DNA of 64,000 nucleotides from Mesorhizobium sp. (GCA_004017275.1 SAKE01000001.1:62001-126000), one strand, 5' to 3'; positions 43,807-53,507 are shown, counted from the stretch's first letter. A program made the numbers and translations. Notes: generated by a model from the sequence alone, not told the origin.

Positions 43807-44670
43807 CTATTCTCCGCCGCCAAGCGAATGAACGTAGACCGCCAGCTCCTTGACCTTGGTCTCGCCCAGGCGCACGCCCCAGGCCGGCATAACGCCCTGT
43901 TTCGGCGCGCGGACCTGGGCGGCGATGGCTGCCTCGCCCGACCCGTAGAGCCAGATCGCATCGGTCAGATCGGGGGCGCCGAGCTCCTTGTTGCCTTTTG
44001 CGTTGTCGCCGTGGCAAGCGACGCAATTTTCGGCGAAGACCTTGGCGCCCGGCTCAATGAGGCTCGCGTCCTTGATCTGGCCGGAGAGGCTGGCCACGTA
44101 GGCGCTGACCTGAGTGATCTGCTCGGGCGTGACGATGTCGCCAAAGGCAGGCATTTCCGACAGGCGCGTGTCCGGATCGGACGCGAAGCGGATGCCGTGC
44201 GTGATGGTCTGCTGGATCTGCTCGGCATTGCCGCCCCACAGCCAATCGTCGTCGTTGAGATTGGGAAATCCCTTGGAACCTTGGGCGCCCGAGCCATGAC
44301 ACTGTACGCAATTGACCTTGAAAGCGGCGCCGCCGGCAGCGACCGCGAATTCGCGCAAGGCATCGTCCGCGGCAATCTCCGAGACGGTTTTCTGCTCTAC
44401 CGCCGCGACATATTTGCCCTTGGCGGCTTCAGCCGCGGTCAACTCGTTCTTGACCTCGTCGCGGCTGGAATAGCCGAGCACCCCCTTCGTCGCCGAGTGC
44501 AGCAGAGGCCATGCCGGATAGGCGATAGTGTAGCCGATCGCCCAGAAAATGGTGATGTAAAAGGTTACGACCCACCAGCGCGGAAGCGGGTTGTTGAGTT
44601 CCCGAATGCCATCCCACTCATGGCCGGTGGTCGAGACGCCAGAGACCTCGTCGATATGCTCGTTGCTCAT
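43807..44670 (-). CDS. ccoP: CcoP/FixP, diheme cytochrome c subunit of cbb3 oxidase
   Basis: A 287-residue protein: an N-terminal membrane anchor (PRWWVVTFYITIFWAIGYTIAYP) and two periplasmic c-type heme sites, CVQCH and CVACH, with distal Met ligands in SEMPAF and GVMPAWG. It passes electrons from the bc1 complex through CcoO to CcoN. The gene lies 2 nt from ccoQ and is last of ccoNOQP. Confidence 0.93.
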   Translation of the reverse strand: MSNEHIDEVSGVSTTGHEWDGIRELNNPLPRWWVVTFYITIFWAIGYTIAYPAWPLLHSATKGVLGYSSRDEVKNELTAAEAAKGKYVAAVEQKTVSEIAADDALREFAVAAGGAAFKVNCVQCHGSGAQGSKGFPNLNDDDWLWGGNAEQIQQTITHGIRFASDPDTRLSEMPAFGDIVTPEQITQVSAYVASLSGQIKDASLIEPGAKVFAENCVACHGDNAKGNKELGAPDLTDAIWLYGSGEAAIAAQVRAPKQGVMPAWGVRLGETKVKELAVYVHSLGGGE

Positions 44671-44672
44671 GA

Positions 44673-44822
44673 TCAGTCGTCCTCAAGGGGAATCCGGGCG
44701 GCTTCGTCGGCCAGCTTGCGGCTGCCGGGGCGCAGCGCGAAGGCGATTGCGCCGACAAAGAAAAGCGCCATGGCGAGCAGCGCCCAGCTGTCGGCGAACT
44801 CTCGCATCAAATTGTAATCCAT
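44673..44822 (-). CDS. ccoQ: CcoQ/FixQ, small cbb3 oxidase subunit
   Basis: A 49-residue protein read from ATG 44822: MDYNLMREFADSW, one membrane helix (ALLAMALFFVGAIAFAL), then RPGSRKLADEAARIPLEDD. This is the canonical FixQ/CcoQ layout. It stabilises the interaction of CcoP with the CcoNO core. It starts 12 nt after ccoO. Confidence 0.9.
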   Translation of the reverse strand: MDYNLMREFADSWALLAMALFFVGAIAFALRPGSRKLADEAARIPLEDD

Positions 44823-44834
44823 TGATAAAACTCC

Positions 44835-45566
44835 TCAGCGATAGCCGGCGGCTTCGTCGTAGTTCTTGAAGTCGACCAGCGTGCCGAGCATCTGCAGATA
44901 GGCGACGAGGGCATCCATTTCGGTGACCTGTTGCGGGTTGCCGTCGAAGTCGCCGATCTTGGCTTTGGGGTAACGGGCTTCCAGGCCGGATGTGTCGGCA
45001 TTGGGATCGGCCTGCGCCATCAAATCGGCATTGGCATGCGCGATCATGTCATCGCTGTAGGGGACGCCGACACGCCGGTTGGCGACCAGGTGGGTGGAGA
45101 AGTCCTTCACCTCGATGGGCGTGTCTTTCAGAAACGCGTAGCTCGGCATGATCGATTCCGGCACCACCGAACGCGGATCGGCGAGGTGCTCGACATGCCA
45201 TACATTCGAGTAGCGGTCACCGACCCGGGCGAGGTCCGGCCCGGTGCGCTTCGATCCCCATTGGAAGGGATGATCGTACATCGACTCGGCCGCCAGGCTA
45301 TAGTGACCATAGCGCTCGACTTCGTCGCGGAACGGCCTGATCATCTGGCTGTGGCAGAGGTAGCAGCCCTCGCGCACGTAGATGTTGCGCCCGGCAAGTT
45401 CGAGCGGCGAGTAAGGCCGCATGCCTTCCACCTTCTCGATCGTGTTGTCGAGATAGAAGAGCGGTGCGATCTCGACGATACCGCCGACGGTCACCACAAG
45501 GAGGGAGCCCACGAGAAGAAGCGTGGCGTTCTTCTCGATCAGTGCGTGTCTGTCCATCAAGCCCAT
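44835..45566 (-). CDS. ccoO: CcoO/FixO, monoheme cytochrome c subunit of cbb3 oxidase
   Basis: A 243-residue protein with an N-terminal membrane anchor ([22 protein letters not shown]), heme c site [13 protein letters not shown], and the conserved [28 protein letters not shown] region. It starts 11 nt after ccoN. It relays electrons from CcoP to the heme-copper centre. Confidence 0.93.
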   Translation of the reverse strand: MGLMDRHALIEKNATLLLVGSLLVVTVGGIVEIAPLFYLDNTIEKVEGMRPYSPLELAGRNIYVREGCYLCHSQMIRPFRDEVERYGHYSLAAESMYDHPFQWGSKRTGPDLARVGDRYSNVWHVEHLADPRSVVPESIMPSYAFLKDTPIEVKDFSTHLVANRRVGVPYSDDMIAHANADLMAQADPNADTSGLEARYPKAKIGDFDGNPQQVTEMDALVAYLQMLGTLVDFKNYDEAAGYR

Positions 45567-45577
45567 TTTCTGGCTCC

Positions 45578-47188
45578 TTATTCGGCAGGCTGAAGGGTGG
45601 GAACGGAGCCGGGCATCGGCTCCTCCTCACGCTGGTATCCGAGGATGGTCATGGTGATGTTCCAGGCCATGATCAGGGCGCCGGAGAGGTACATGGCCCC
45701 GCCGATGGCGCGCATGACATAGTAGGGGTGCATGGCGGCGACGGTTTCAGCGAAGGAGTAGACCAGGAAGCCCTGCTCGTCGTATTCGCGCCACATCAGC
45801 CCCTGCATGATGCCGGACACCCACATCACCGCCGCGTAGACGACGATGCCGAGCGTCGCCAACCAGAAGTGCCAGGTGACCAGCCGCAGCGAGTAGAGCC
45901 GTTGACGGTTCCAGAGCTTCGGCACCATGTAGTAGATCGCGCCGAACGAGATCATGCCGACCCAGCCGAGCGCACCCGAGTGCACGTGGCCAATGGTCCA
46001 GTCGGTATAATGCGACAGCGAATTGACCGTCTTGATCGACATCATCGGACCTTCGAAGGTCGACATGCCGTAGAAGGCGATGGCCATCACCATCATGCGG
46101 ATGATCGGATCGGTGCGGAGCTTGTCCCAGGCGCCCGACAGCGTCATCAGACCGTTGATCATGCCGCCCCATGACGGCATCCACAGCATGATCGAGAACA
46201 CCATGCCGAGCGTCTGCGCCCAGTCGGGCAGGGCGGTGTAGTGCAGATGATGCGGGCCGGCCCAGATGTAGAGGAAGATGATCGCCCAGAAATGGATGAT
46301 CGACAGCCGGTAGGAATAGACCGGCCGGTTCGCCTGCTTTGGCACGAAATAATACATCATGCCGAGGAAGCCGGCGGTCAGGAAGAAGCCGACGGCGTTG
46401 TGGCCGTACCACCACTGTGTCAGCGCGTCCTGGACGCCGGAAAAGGCGGAGTAACTCTTGGAGCCCAGGAACGAGGCCGGCATCGACAGGTTGTTGACCA
46501 CATGCAGCATCGCGATGGTGACGATGAACGACAGGTAGAACCAGTTGGCGACGTAGATGTGCGGTTCCTTGCGCTTCAGGATGGTGCCGAGGAAGAGCAG
46601 GAGATAGGCGACCCAGACGATAGTCAGCCAAAGGTCCACATACCATTCCGGTTCGGCGTATTCGCGGCTCTCGGTGATGCCGAGCAGGTAGCCTGTCGCG
46701 GCCATGACAATGAAAAGCTGATAGCCCCAGAACACGAACCAGCCGAGATCGCCGCCGAACAGCCGCGCGCGGCAGGTGCGTTGCACGACGTATAATGACG
46801 TGCAAAGCAATGCGTTGCCGCCGAAAGCGAAGACGACGCCGGATGTGTGCAGCGGCCGCAACCGGCCGAAGTTGAACCAGGGCTGGATGTTGAGATCCGG
46901 GTAGGCAAGCTGCAGCGCGATGACCACGCCGACGAGCATGCCGACGACTCCCCAGAACATGGTGGCGATGGCGCCATAGCGGATCGGTCCATCCATATAG
47001 GCGGACGGGTCGATCGGAGCGGCAGCTTCGAAGCTCGTGTTGCGGATGAGGACGGCGACAAAACCAAGCAACACAAAGAACAGCACCCACATATGCTGCC
47101 GGAAAGGCTCGTCCACGCCGAAGCCGGCGGCTACCAGAGCCGCAAATGTGAAAAGGCCCAAAGCGACGATTTGTGTGCCGAACTTCAT
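45578..47188 (-). CDS. ccoN: CcoN/FixN, catalytic subunit I of cbb3 cytochrome oxidase
   Basis: A 536-residue protein with about 12-14 membrane helices. Heme-copper oxidase residues are visible as His in [14 protein letters not shown] (heme b ligand), the [20 protein letters not shown] helix (CuB ligand and cross-linked Tyr region), [15 protein letters not shown] (CuB His pair), and [16 protein letters not shown] (His ligands of both hemes). It reduces oxygen at very low concentration while pumping protons. The operon promoter has an FNR-type box at 47269. Confidence 0.95.
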   Translation of the reverse strand: MKFGTQIVALGLFTFAALVAAGFGVDEPFRQHMWVLFFVLLGFVAVLIRNTSFEAAAPIDPSAYMDGPIRYGAIATMFWGVVGMLVGVVIALQLAYPDLNIQPWFNFGRLRPLHTSGVVFAFGGNALLCTSLYVVQRTCRARLFGGDLGWFVFWGYQLFIVMAATGYLLGITESREYAEPEWYVDLWLTIVWVAYLLLFLGTILKRKEPHIYVANWFYLSFIVTIAMLHVVNNLSMPASFLGSKSYSAFSGVQDALTQWWYGHNAVGFFLTAGFLGMMYYFVPKQANRPVYSYRLSIIHFWAIIFLYIWAGPHHLHYTALPDWAQTLGMVFSIMLWMPSWGGMINGLMTLSGAWDKLRTDPIIRMMVMAIAFYGMSTFEGPMMSIKTVNSLSHYTDWTIGHVHSGALGWVGMISFGAIYYMVPKLWNRQRLYSLRLVTWHFWLATLGIVVYAAVMWVSGIMQGLMWREYDEQGFLVYSFAETVAAMHPYYVMRAIGGAMYLSGALIMAWNITMTILGYQREEEPMPGSVPTLQPAE

Positions 47189-47268
47189 GACATGTCCCCG
47201 ACCTCGGATTCCGATGCGCGGACGTCAATCCGCGTGGACACCAATTCCTCAGTCGTGTTGTCGCCGCC

Positions 47269-47282
47269 TTGATCCATGTCAA
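47269..47282. promoter_or_regulatory. FNR/FixK-type box
   Basis: TTGATCCATGTCAA, 9 of 10 conserved positions, centred 87 nt before ccoN and 65 nt before the divergent hemerythrin-like gene, so it may control both. Confidence 0.75.
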
Positions 47283-47339
47283 AGCTCAGCTCTTTCGGAT
47301 TGGGCAGCGTTGGTCTCGCGAAAGACCGGGAGGCTGCCA

Positions 47340-47858
47340 TTGAACGGGGACAAAGAAGGGAGATCGACGCTGTTCGAAACACGCCGCGAAGATGGCATGC
47401 TTACGGGCCGATCCGGCAGAGAGGCGATCCCTGCCGCGGTGATGAAGCGAGCGCATCGGGAAAAGCTGCAGCTCTGCGACGCGCTGGAAAAAATCGCCGA
47501 CGCCTTGCCGAGGGTTGATCGGCTGAAATGCCTGGGCACGGCCAACGCCATCGTTCCCCTGCTGCGCAACATCCATCACTATGAAGAGACGATCATCTTT
47601 CCGGCATATGAGGCGGCCATAAGCGGCGGAGAACCCAATCTTGCCTCAACCCGCCGACTGCGCGCCGAACATGTCGAAGACGAATGCTTTGCTGGCGAGG
47701 TTACCGAGATTCTGCTGGCGATCGGCCATGGCAAGGCGGTCGACAATGCCGAAGCCGTCGGCTTCATGCTGCGCGGCTTTTTCGAGGGCCTGCGCCGGCA
47801 TATCGCGTTTGAACGCGAGCACGTCTTGCCGAAGATCGGGATTGTCGATCCAGGCTAG
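47340..47858 (+). CDS. Hemerythrin-like HHE-domain protein
   Basis: TTG 47340 is chosen because GGGAGG lies just upstream; ATG 47397 is the alternative. About 172 residues of helical protein with histidine/acidic iron-ligand positions: MKRAHREKLQLCDAL, NIHHYEETIIFPAYE, RAEHVEDECFAGE and LRRHIAFEREHVLPKIG. HHE domains hold a diiron centre that binds oxygen or NO, or senses iron. Sharing an FNR-type box with ccoN suggests an oxygen- or NO-handling role at low oxygen. Confidence 0.8.
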   Translation: MNGDKEGRSTLFETRREDGMLTGRSGREAIPAAVMKRAHREKLQLCDALEKIADALPRVDRLKCLGTANAIVPLLRNIHHYEETIIFPAYEAAISGGEPNLASTRRLRAEHVEDECFAGEVTEILLAIGHGKAVDNAEAVGFMLRGFFEGLRRHIAFEREHVLPKIGIVDPG

Positions 47859-47890
47859 ATCCGCGATGGGTGCCGACTGCGCCGCCGGGT

Positions 47891-48619
47891 CTAAGCGCCG
47901 GAGCGCTGCTCCAGCCGGCTCAGATTGTCCACCATCACGCGCCGGTTGTTCTCGATCCGGATCACCCCGTCGGTTCGCAGTCTGGTCAGCTGGCGGCTCA
48001 CCGTCTCGATCGTCAGACCGAGGAAATCCGCTATGTCGGCGCGTGTCAGCGGCAGATCGAAAGTCGCCGACCTGGCTGTCGGGCCGACCGTGGGATCGAT
48101 GTTCCTGGCGATCATCACCAGGAAGCTCGCCACCTTCTCCGCCGCGGTCTTGCGCCCAAGGGTCACCATCCAGTCACGTGCTTCGTCGAGTTCGTTCAGC
48201 GCCTGTTTAAGCAGGCGATGCTCGAGCTCAGGAGATTCTTTCATCATCCGTTCGATAGCCGTCTTCGGAAACGAACAAAGGGAAACGGCTGTCGCCGCTT
48301 CCGCGTTAATCTCGCTTTCCGCCTTGAACGGCCTTCCCAGAAAGTCTGGCGCGAACTGGAGGCCGACAATCTGCTGGCGTCCGTCCGAAAGGCTCTTTGT
48401 CAGCTTCACCACGCCGGAAAGCACGTTCGAATAGCTGTCGACGGTCTCGGCGTCGCCGACCAGTTCGCCCCCCGGCTCGATCCTGTGCCTGGACGACGAC
48501 TTGGCGAGCCCGATAAGCTGGTCGGCATCGAGCGCGCCGCAGACGCCGCGGTGCCGTGCCTCGCAGGACTGGCAAAGCACGGGAATGCCGGAACTGTGAA
48601 TGTCCTGTCTGACGGTCAT
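47891..48619 (-). CDS. fnrN: FnrN-type oxygen-sensing Crp/Fnr regulator (4Fe-4S)
   Basis: ATG at 48619 (MTVRQDIHSSG) is preferred to the 48667 start. The 242-residue protein has an N-terminal cysteine cluster CQSCEARHRGVC plus Cys in SLCSF, fitting a [4Fe-4S] oxygen sensor, and the FNR helix-turn-helix RADIADFLGLTIETVSRQLTRL. It directly senses low oxygen and activates hemN, fixNOQP and itself in other rhizobia. A perfect FNR box lies between it and hemN. Confidence 0.9.
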   Translation of the reverse strand: MTVRQDIHSSGIPVLCQSCEARHRGVCGALDADQLIGLAKSSSRHRIEPGGELVGDAETVDSYSNVLSGVVKLTKSLSDGRQQIVGLQFAPDFLGRPFKAESEINAEAATAVSLCSFPKTAIERMMKESPELEHRLLKQALNELDEARDWMVTLGRKTAAEKVASFLVMIARNIDPTVGPTARSATFDLPLTRADIADFLGLTIETVSRQLTRLRTDGVIRIENNRRVMVDNLSRLEQRSGA

Positions 48620-48703
48620 TTCATCGCCCGAGGTCAAGATGCCGGCAGGATACCACTGCCGCCTCAAGAATCGTTGCGTCAGTTTGTCCGTGCCCCGCCC
48701 GCC

Positions 48704-48717
48704 TTGATTGAAATCAA
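48704..48717. promoter_or_regulatory. Perfect FNR/FixK box
   Basis: TTGATTGAAATCAA, all ten conserved positions. It is centred about 41 nt before hemN, a typical class II activator position, and about 91 nt before the divergent fnrN. Confidence 0.85.
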
Positions 48718-48751
48718 GGTTTCGTCACCACCGCACGGGCAGATTGCCCCC

Positions 48752-50125
48752 ATGCAGCCGACAGCAGCCAACGACACACGCACGATCTCGCTAGCCAGCT
48801 TGGGCGAAAACGTCCCGCGCTACACGAGCTATCCGACCGCGCCGCACTTTCACGCCGGCGTCGACGCCATATCGGTTCGCGGCTGGATGGAAAGCCTCGA
48901 AAGCGATGACGATATATCGCTCTACCTGCATGTCCCCTATTGCGACAGGCTGTGCTGGTTCTGCGCGTGCCATACCAAACAGACACGACACTATGCGCCT
49001 GTGACGACTTTTCTTAGTGCTCTGCACAGGGAGATTGAAACGGTTGCTCACCTCCTGACCGACAGGGGACGTATCCGCGCAGTCCACTTTGGCGGCGGTT
49101 CGCCAACCATGTTGAAGCCCGACGACATCCGGGCACTCGGCAAGCTGCTGCGGGACCGGTTCGACTTTCGCGAAGATGCCAGTGTCAGCGTCGAAATCGA
49201 TCCTAACGACATGGACGAGCCTCGCCTGGACGCGCTCGCTGCAATCGGCATGACCAGAGCCAGTCTTGGCGTACAGGACTTCGATCCCAAGGTGCAGAAG
49301 GCGATCAATCGCGAACAGAGCTTTCTGCTGACTAAGAGCGTGGTGGACGGCACTCGTGCACGCGGCGTGGGCTCCGTCAATCTCGATCTGCTTTACGGGC
49401 TGCCGCACCAGACACTCGAAAGCATTGCCTCGACGGTCGCGCAGGCGCTGACCTTGGAGCCGGACAGGATTGCGCTGTTTGGATATGCGCATGTGCCATG
49501 GTTCAAGAAGCATCAGACGATGATCGACGATGCGTGGCTGCCTCAGTCCGCCGAACGTCTGGCGCAGTCGCAGCTTGCCGCCCAACTGATCATGGCAGCC
49601 GGATACGAAGCCATCGGAATAGATCATTTCGCAAGGTCGGATGACGCGCTTGCAATCGCGGCCCGGACCGGAACGATCCGCCGAAATTTCCAGGGCTATA
49701 CCGAGGATCGGTGTGAAACCCTGATCGGTCTCGGGCCGTCCGCCATCAGCCGGTTCCGGCAAGGCTATGCTCAAAACATCACTGCGACAGGCGAGTATGA
49801 GAAGGCGGCGAACGGCGGCCAATTGGCGACGGCGCGCGGCATCGAGCTGAGCGTCGATGATGTCGCGAGAGGCTGGATCATCGAACGCCTGATGTGCCAG
49901 TTCCGCTTTTCGGCGATCGATCTGGTGGAGCTCTTCGGAACGGTCGGCGAAAAGCTGCTCCTCGAGGCAAGCAACCTGGCCATTGGCGGCTCCGGCAAGA
50001 TGCTCACGCTCGATGGCGAGACCTTTGTCGTGCCGCAGGAGAGCCGCCCCATCGTCAGGACCGTGGCAGCGAAGTTCGACAAATACTTCGAAAAGAGAAC
50101 GGGCCGGCATTCCGTGGCGGTGTGA
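48752..50125 (+). CDS. hemN: HemN oxygen-independent coproporphyrinogen III oxidase
   Basis: ATG 48752 gives 457 residues, the usual HemN length. It is a radical-SAM enzyme: PYCDRLCWFCACHT carries the CxxxCxxC cluster motif plus the extra Cys of HemN, and HFGGGSPTML and SLGVQDFDPKVQKAINR follow. It decarboxylates coproporphyrinogen III without oxygen, supplying heme for the cbb3 oxidase and other cytochromes when oxygen is scarce. It is driven by the perfect FNR box upstream and convergent with the channel gene. Confidence 0.92.
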   Translation: MQPTAANDTRTISLASLGENVPRYTSYPTAPHFHAGVDAISVRGWMESLESDDDISLYLHVPYCDRLCWFCACHTKQTRHYAPVTTFLSALHREIETVAHLLTDRGRIRAVHFGGGSPTMLKPDDIRALGKLLRDRFDFREDASVSVEIDPNDMDEPRLDALAAIGMTRASLGVQDFDPKVQKAINREQSFLLTKSVVDGTRARGVGSVNLDLLYGLPHQTLESIASTVAQALTLEPDRIALFGYAHVPWFKKHQTMIDDAWLPQSAERLAQSQLAAQLIMAAGYEAIGIDHFARSDDALAIAARTGTIRRNFQGYTEDRCETLIGLGPSAISRFRQGYAQNITATGEYEKAANGGQLATARGIELSVDDVARGWIIERLMCQFRFSAIDLVELFGTVGEKLLLEASNLAIGGSGKMLTLDGETFVVPQESRPIVRTVAAKFDKYFEKRTGRHSVAV

Positions 50126-50137
50126 GACGTTCCGGAT

Positions 50138-50569
50138 TCAAAAGTGCTCGCCAATTCGAAACGGGCCGATGCGTGTTCCGGCAGCGATCAGATAGGCGGT
50201 GGACCAGCCGATCAGCAGAAAGCCGTTCACCCCCTCCAGAGCCGCCAGAACGCGCCAGTCATGCGCCGGCACCACGTCTCCATAGCCGACGGTCGAGAAG
50301 GTGATGGTGGAAAAGTAGAGCGCGGTCTCGAAGTCGGGCAGGACTCCGAGTTGGCGATACACCCCCGCCCACAACCAGACCTCCGTTGTCATGACGGCAA
50401 AGAGACCCATCACCACGCTGATCATTGCCACAACCCGGCTTCGTCGCCCGTGCATGCGAAAACGCGCCACCAGATGTCCCATCGCATGGGTGACGGCGAT
50501 GAGGCCAAAGGTGTGAATGAGGACCGTCAGGCTTATGACGACCGTACCGACGAAGAGGTTGAGAGCCAT
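50138..50569 (-). CDS. Two-helix potassium-channel-like protein
   Basis: A 143-residue membrane protein: an N-terminal hydrophobic segment, a second helix (MISVVMGLFAVMTTEVWLWAGV), then a pore region TITFSTVGYGDVVP with the K+ selectivity filter, and a last helix (GVNGFLLIGWSTAYLIAAG). The Ion_trans_2 arrangement fits a small K+ channel without a cytoplasmic regulatory domain. It lies about 100 nt after the truncated-globin gene on the same strand. Confidence 0.8.
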   Translation of the reverse strand: MALNLFVGTVVISLTVLIHTFGLIAVTHAMGHLVARFRMHGRRSRVVAMISVVMGLFAVMTTEVWLWAGVYRQLGVLPDFETALYFSTITFSTVGYGDVVPAHDWRVLAALEGVNGFLLIGWSTAYLIAAGTRIGPFRIGEHF

Positions 50570-50672
50570 GCCAGGAAACTAGGATCTCGAGGGATGTTTT
50601 CCTTGCGCGAAATCAAAGGCGTTAGCCTTTCGAGCTTGAGGCAAGCAGCCGAGTTTTTTTGCCAAAGCCAGC

Positions 50673-51122
50673 CTATTGACCACCGGCCGTTGCGGAAGGA
50701 GCGAGACGAAAGAACATCGCCAGCTTCAGGCTTGTCGCGATCCGCTCGGCCCGGTCGACAAACACCGCCGCCGTTTCCGGAGCGAAGAGTTCAGCCGCCG
50801 TCTGGCGAAACAGAGCTAGCCAGATCTCGAAATCGGCCTCGGTGACATCCTTGAGTTTCAGGTGCGCCGGCACCGGGCGTCCGTGATAATCGCCGCTCTT
50901 GAGGATGACGGAACACCAGAAGTCCGTCATTTTCTCCAGGTGTGGCTCCCAGTCGCCGGTGATCTCGCGTGCGAAAATCGGACCGAGACGCTGGTGCTGC
51001 CTGACCTTTGCGTAGAATTCGCGGACCAGTTTTCCGATCGAGGTTCGATCGACGCCGGCATGGTTCAAAGGCTGTTCCGCGACCGGGTGCGCCCGATCCA
51101 AAGTTGATTTCAACGTCATCAT
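50673..51122 (-). CDS. Group III truncated hemoglobin
   Basis: A 149-residue globin: VREFYAKVRQHQRLGPIFA, WEPHLEKMTDFWCSVILKSG, then GRPVPAHLKL with the proximal heme His. These are the hallmarks of the group III (P-type) truncated hemoglobins, which bind oxygen or NO. It starts 18 nt after nirV on the same strand, so it is likely co-expressed with nirK-nirV, and a role in NO handling during nitrite respiration is inferred. Confidence 0.85.
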   Translation of the reverse strand: MMTLKSTLDRAHPVAEQPLNHAGVDRTSIGKLVREFYAKVRQHQRLGPIFAREITGDWEPHLEKMTDFWCSVILKSGDYHGRPVPAHLKLKDVTEADFEIWLALFRQTAAELFAPETAAVFVDRAERIATSLKLAMFFRLAPSATAGGQ

Positions 51123-51140
51123 GCACTCTTGTTCATGCTG

Positions 51141-52013
51141 TCAGGACAATCCCAGGCGCCGCAGGGCGGCCTGCACAAGACTGGGCCGGTCGCGGACAAG
51201 CCGGAAGCCCAGATTGTCGGGCGGCGTTCCCACGGCGCAGCCGCCGCTCTTGCCGTCGCGGATGAAGTTCGACATGTAGGTGCGGTGGAAGCCCTCCACG
51301 GCGTGCACGCCGCAATTGTCGATCGAACTGGCGGTCCGCTTTCCCCCACTTCCTATCGTGGCATGGGAATAGCATGTCGAGGTCCATTCCCAGACGTTCC
51401 CCGCAACGTCCGCCAATCCCCTTGAGTTGATGCCAAAAGCCCCCTGCACCCTTGGTTCAGGATCTGGCTTCCGGCCGAGTGCGCTCTCGGCGCGATACTG
51501 GGCGAGCCAGCGCCGCGCTGGGTTGTTCGGCTCGCTTTCGTCACCCTCTATATCGCTTCGGAACCGTTCGCCGGCGGCATAGGCCCACTCCACATCCGTG
51601 GGCAGTCGCCATGTCTCATTTGTGCGGGCTGACAGCCAGGTCGCATAAGTTTCAGCATCGATGTGGCTAACGCCGGTGACCGGAATGTTGCCGCTCTTGC
51701 GCGAGTCGGCGGGCTTGCAGGCACCGTCCGCCACGCAGCGTCCATATTCCGATACGCTCACCTGGTACTTCATGATTTCCAGTGGCGCATCGATGGTTTC
51801 CTGCACGATGGGCGCCGCGACGGGATGGTTGTCCTTGAGGAATTCCCCAGGCTGTGGGTGATCGAACGAGCCAGGTCCAAGGACAACCAGCTCGCTCACG
51901 GCTACTGCTTGGGGAAATTCCGAAGAACTGCTGTCGCGCGCATGGGTTATGCCGGTGCCGATCAGTGCGGCGGCCGCAATTGTTCCGAAGGTGAAGACAG
52001 GATCGAAGGACAT
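51141..52013 (-). CDS. nirV: NirV, formylglycine-generating-enzyme-like protein linked to NirK
   Basis: ATG at 52013 (MSFDPVFTFG) is used; an in-frame ATG at 52073 is also possible. About 290 residues with an N-terminal hydrophobic signal or anchor, then an FGE-sulfatase domain: EIMKYQVSVSEYGRC, VTGVSHIDAETYATWLSART, RLPTDVEWAYAAGE, GLADVAGNVWEWTST and NLGFRLVRD. NirV follows nirK in many rhizobial and Rhodobacter-type denitrifiers; its exact role in NirK maturation or function is unsettled. Confidence 0.85.
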   Translation of the reverse strand: MSFDPVFTFGTIAAAALIGTGITHARDSSSSEFPQAVAVSELVVLGPGSFDHPQPGEFLKDNHPVAAPIVQETIDAPLEIMKYQVSVSEYGRCVADGACKPADSRKSGNIPVTGVSHIDAETYATWLSARTNETWRLPTDVEWAYAAGERFRSDIEGDESEPNNPARRWLAQYRAESALGRKPDPEPRVQGAFGINSRGLADVAGNVWEWTSTCYSHATIGSGGKRTASSIDNCGVHAVEGFHRTYMSNFIRDGKSGGCAVGTPPDNLGFRLVRDRPSLVQAALRRLGLS

Positions 52014-52085
52014 GGTTTTGAATCCCGCTCCAAGTGCAACCCCTTGGCGCCGTCGCGGGGCTGCACCGAGCATCGGATCTCCCGT

Positions 52086-53189
52086 CTACGAGGCGATCGC
52101 CTTGGGCGCTTCGATCTGCATCATCAGATCGTCGTCCCAGCTTCCGTCGACCGTGAAGTGCGCGGTCGCTCCGAGCTCCACTGCCTCGATCAGATTGTGG
52201 TTCACATAGGCGTAGACACCCGGCTGCAGGAAGGTGTAGAGCGCCGCGCCAGCCGACCCGCCGCGGATGAACCAGGTCTCCAGGTCCTTGGTCGGAGGGT
52301 TGGCGAACTTGCCCTGTTCCCAGACAAAGTCGCCATGACCGCCGATCAGGTGCGGACGCGTGTCGCGGTTGGCCTGCGAGTGAACGATCAATATCGTTTC
52401 GCCGACCTTCGCCTTCATGGCGTTGTCGCCGGTCAGCGAACCGGCCTTGCCGTTGAACACCACATGCGTTGGGATCAGCCCGCGCATGACCTTTACGGTG
52501 TCGTCGTAGTTGTCGCCGGCCGTTTCATATTTCTTGAATTTTCCCTGCTCGTCGCGCGGGATGTAGAAGTCGTTCTCGCCGATGTAGTAGATGTGGTCGT
52601 AGTGAACGGGCTTGCCCTTATCGTCCTTGAGGCCGTCGCGCGGCAGCACCATCACCGCCCCGCTCATGCCGGACACGACATGCCACGGGATCATCGCGCC
52701 ACCTGGCGCGCAGTGGTAGACGAACGTGCCGGTGCGGGTTGCCTTGAAGCGGAGCGTGACCTGCTCGCCCGGATTGATCAGCGTCAGCCCGCCGCCGCCG
52801 AGTGCGCCGGTCGCGGCATGGAAATCGATGTTGTGGGCGAGCGTATTGGTGTCGGGATTGATCAGGGTGAGTTCGATATAGTCGCCTTGATGCACGACCA
52901 TAAGCGGGCCTGGAATCGAGCCGTTGTAGGTCATCGCATTGAGCTGCGTGCCGTCGGCATCGATGATCACCGGCTTCTCTTCGATCGTCATCGTGAATTC
53001 GACGACCTTTGGACCGCCCTTGGCCACCTGCTCATGAGCGTGGACGAACGGCGGCGCGACCAGGGTGACCTTTTCGCGTGGCAATCCAGCGACATCCTTC
53101 GCGCTCGCCACGGCCGGCAATTGACCAATGGTGGCAACGGCGGCCGCGGTAAGGACAGAGCCTAACAAAGCTTCTCGTCTCGTAAGCAT
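52086..53189 (-). CDS. nirK: NirK copper-containing nitrite reductase
   Basis: ATG at 53189 ([10 protein letters not shown]) yields 367 residues with a Tat signal. Two cupredoxin domains: type 1 copper ligands in [20 protein letters not shown] (His95-equivalent upstream in LAHNIDFH, then Cys, His, Met), and type 2 copper His residues in LAHNIDFH and [18 protein letters not shown]. It reduces nitrite to NO in the periplasm, using electrons from pseudoazurin. Expression is expected from the NnrR-type palindrome 69 nt upstream. Confidence 0.95.
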   Translation of the reverse strand: MLTRREALLGSVLTAAAVATIGQLPAVASAKDVAGLPREKVTLVAPPFVHAHEQVAKGGPKVVEFTMTIEEKPVIIDADGTQLNAMTYNGSIPGPLMVVHQGDYIELTLINPDTNTLAHNIDFHAATGALGGGGLTLINPGEQVTLRFKATRTGTFVYHCAPGGAMIPWHVVSGMSGAVMVLPRDGLKDDKGKPVHYDHIYYIGENDFYIPRDEQGKFKKYETAGDNYDDTVKVMRGLIPTHVVFNGKAGSLTGDNAMKAKVGETILIVHSQANRDTRPHLIGGHGDFVWEQGKFANPPTKDLETWFIRGGSAGAALYTFLQPGVYAYVNHNLIEAVELGATAHFTVDGSWDDDLMMQIEAPKAIAS

Positions 53190-53250
53190 TTTCCATCTCC
53201 TTTGTTCATCCATCTGATGTCCCAAGAATAGTCTGCTTGCGGGCTACGTC

Positions 53251-53266
53251 TTTGCGCTGGCGCAAA
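53251..53266. promoter_or_regulatory. NnrR-type palindrome upstream of nirK
   Basis: TTTGCGCTGGCGCAAA, identical to the site at 54027 before the pseudoazurin gene. It fits the TTG-N8-CAA form of NnrR/DNR sites and differs from the TTGAT-N4-ATCAA boxes of the respiration operons. Confidence 0.8.
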
Positions 53267-53425
53267 TCTGCCTTTGATTTGTCGGGTTGCTCGATTGACT
53301 GGGCGAGCAGCGGAGCTCGGCTGGCTGAGAGTCATCGACTGCCAGCTCCAGATCAGCGACCTTGGATAGAGCAAACGTTTGGGACCGGAGGATCGTGTCG
53401 TTGTCTATCGAGGCCGCATATGAAA

Positions 53426-53463
53426 CAGGCCGGACCAGACCGCTCCCCGGTCCGTCCGGCCTG
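53426..53463. terminator. Hairpin downstream of the pseudoazurin gene
   Basis: CAGGCCGGAC pairs with GTCCGGCCTG-like sequence; the arms, 15-16 nt each, are nearly complementary with a small bulge. It lies 45 nt after the pseudoazurin stop on the minus strand. Confidence 0.65.
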
Positions 53464-53507
53464 TGCCTCCGGAAGATTGCGAACCGGAGGGCATCTATGA
53501 AAGCGGG

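Noticed and set aside
53251..53266. Palindrome read as a transcription terminator
   Set aside because: An identical 16-nt copy stands in the pseudoazurin promoter, and both are at activator distance from starts, so operator is the better reading.
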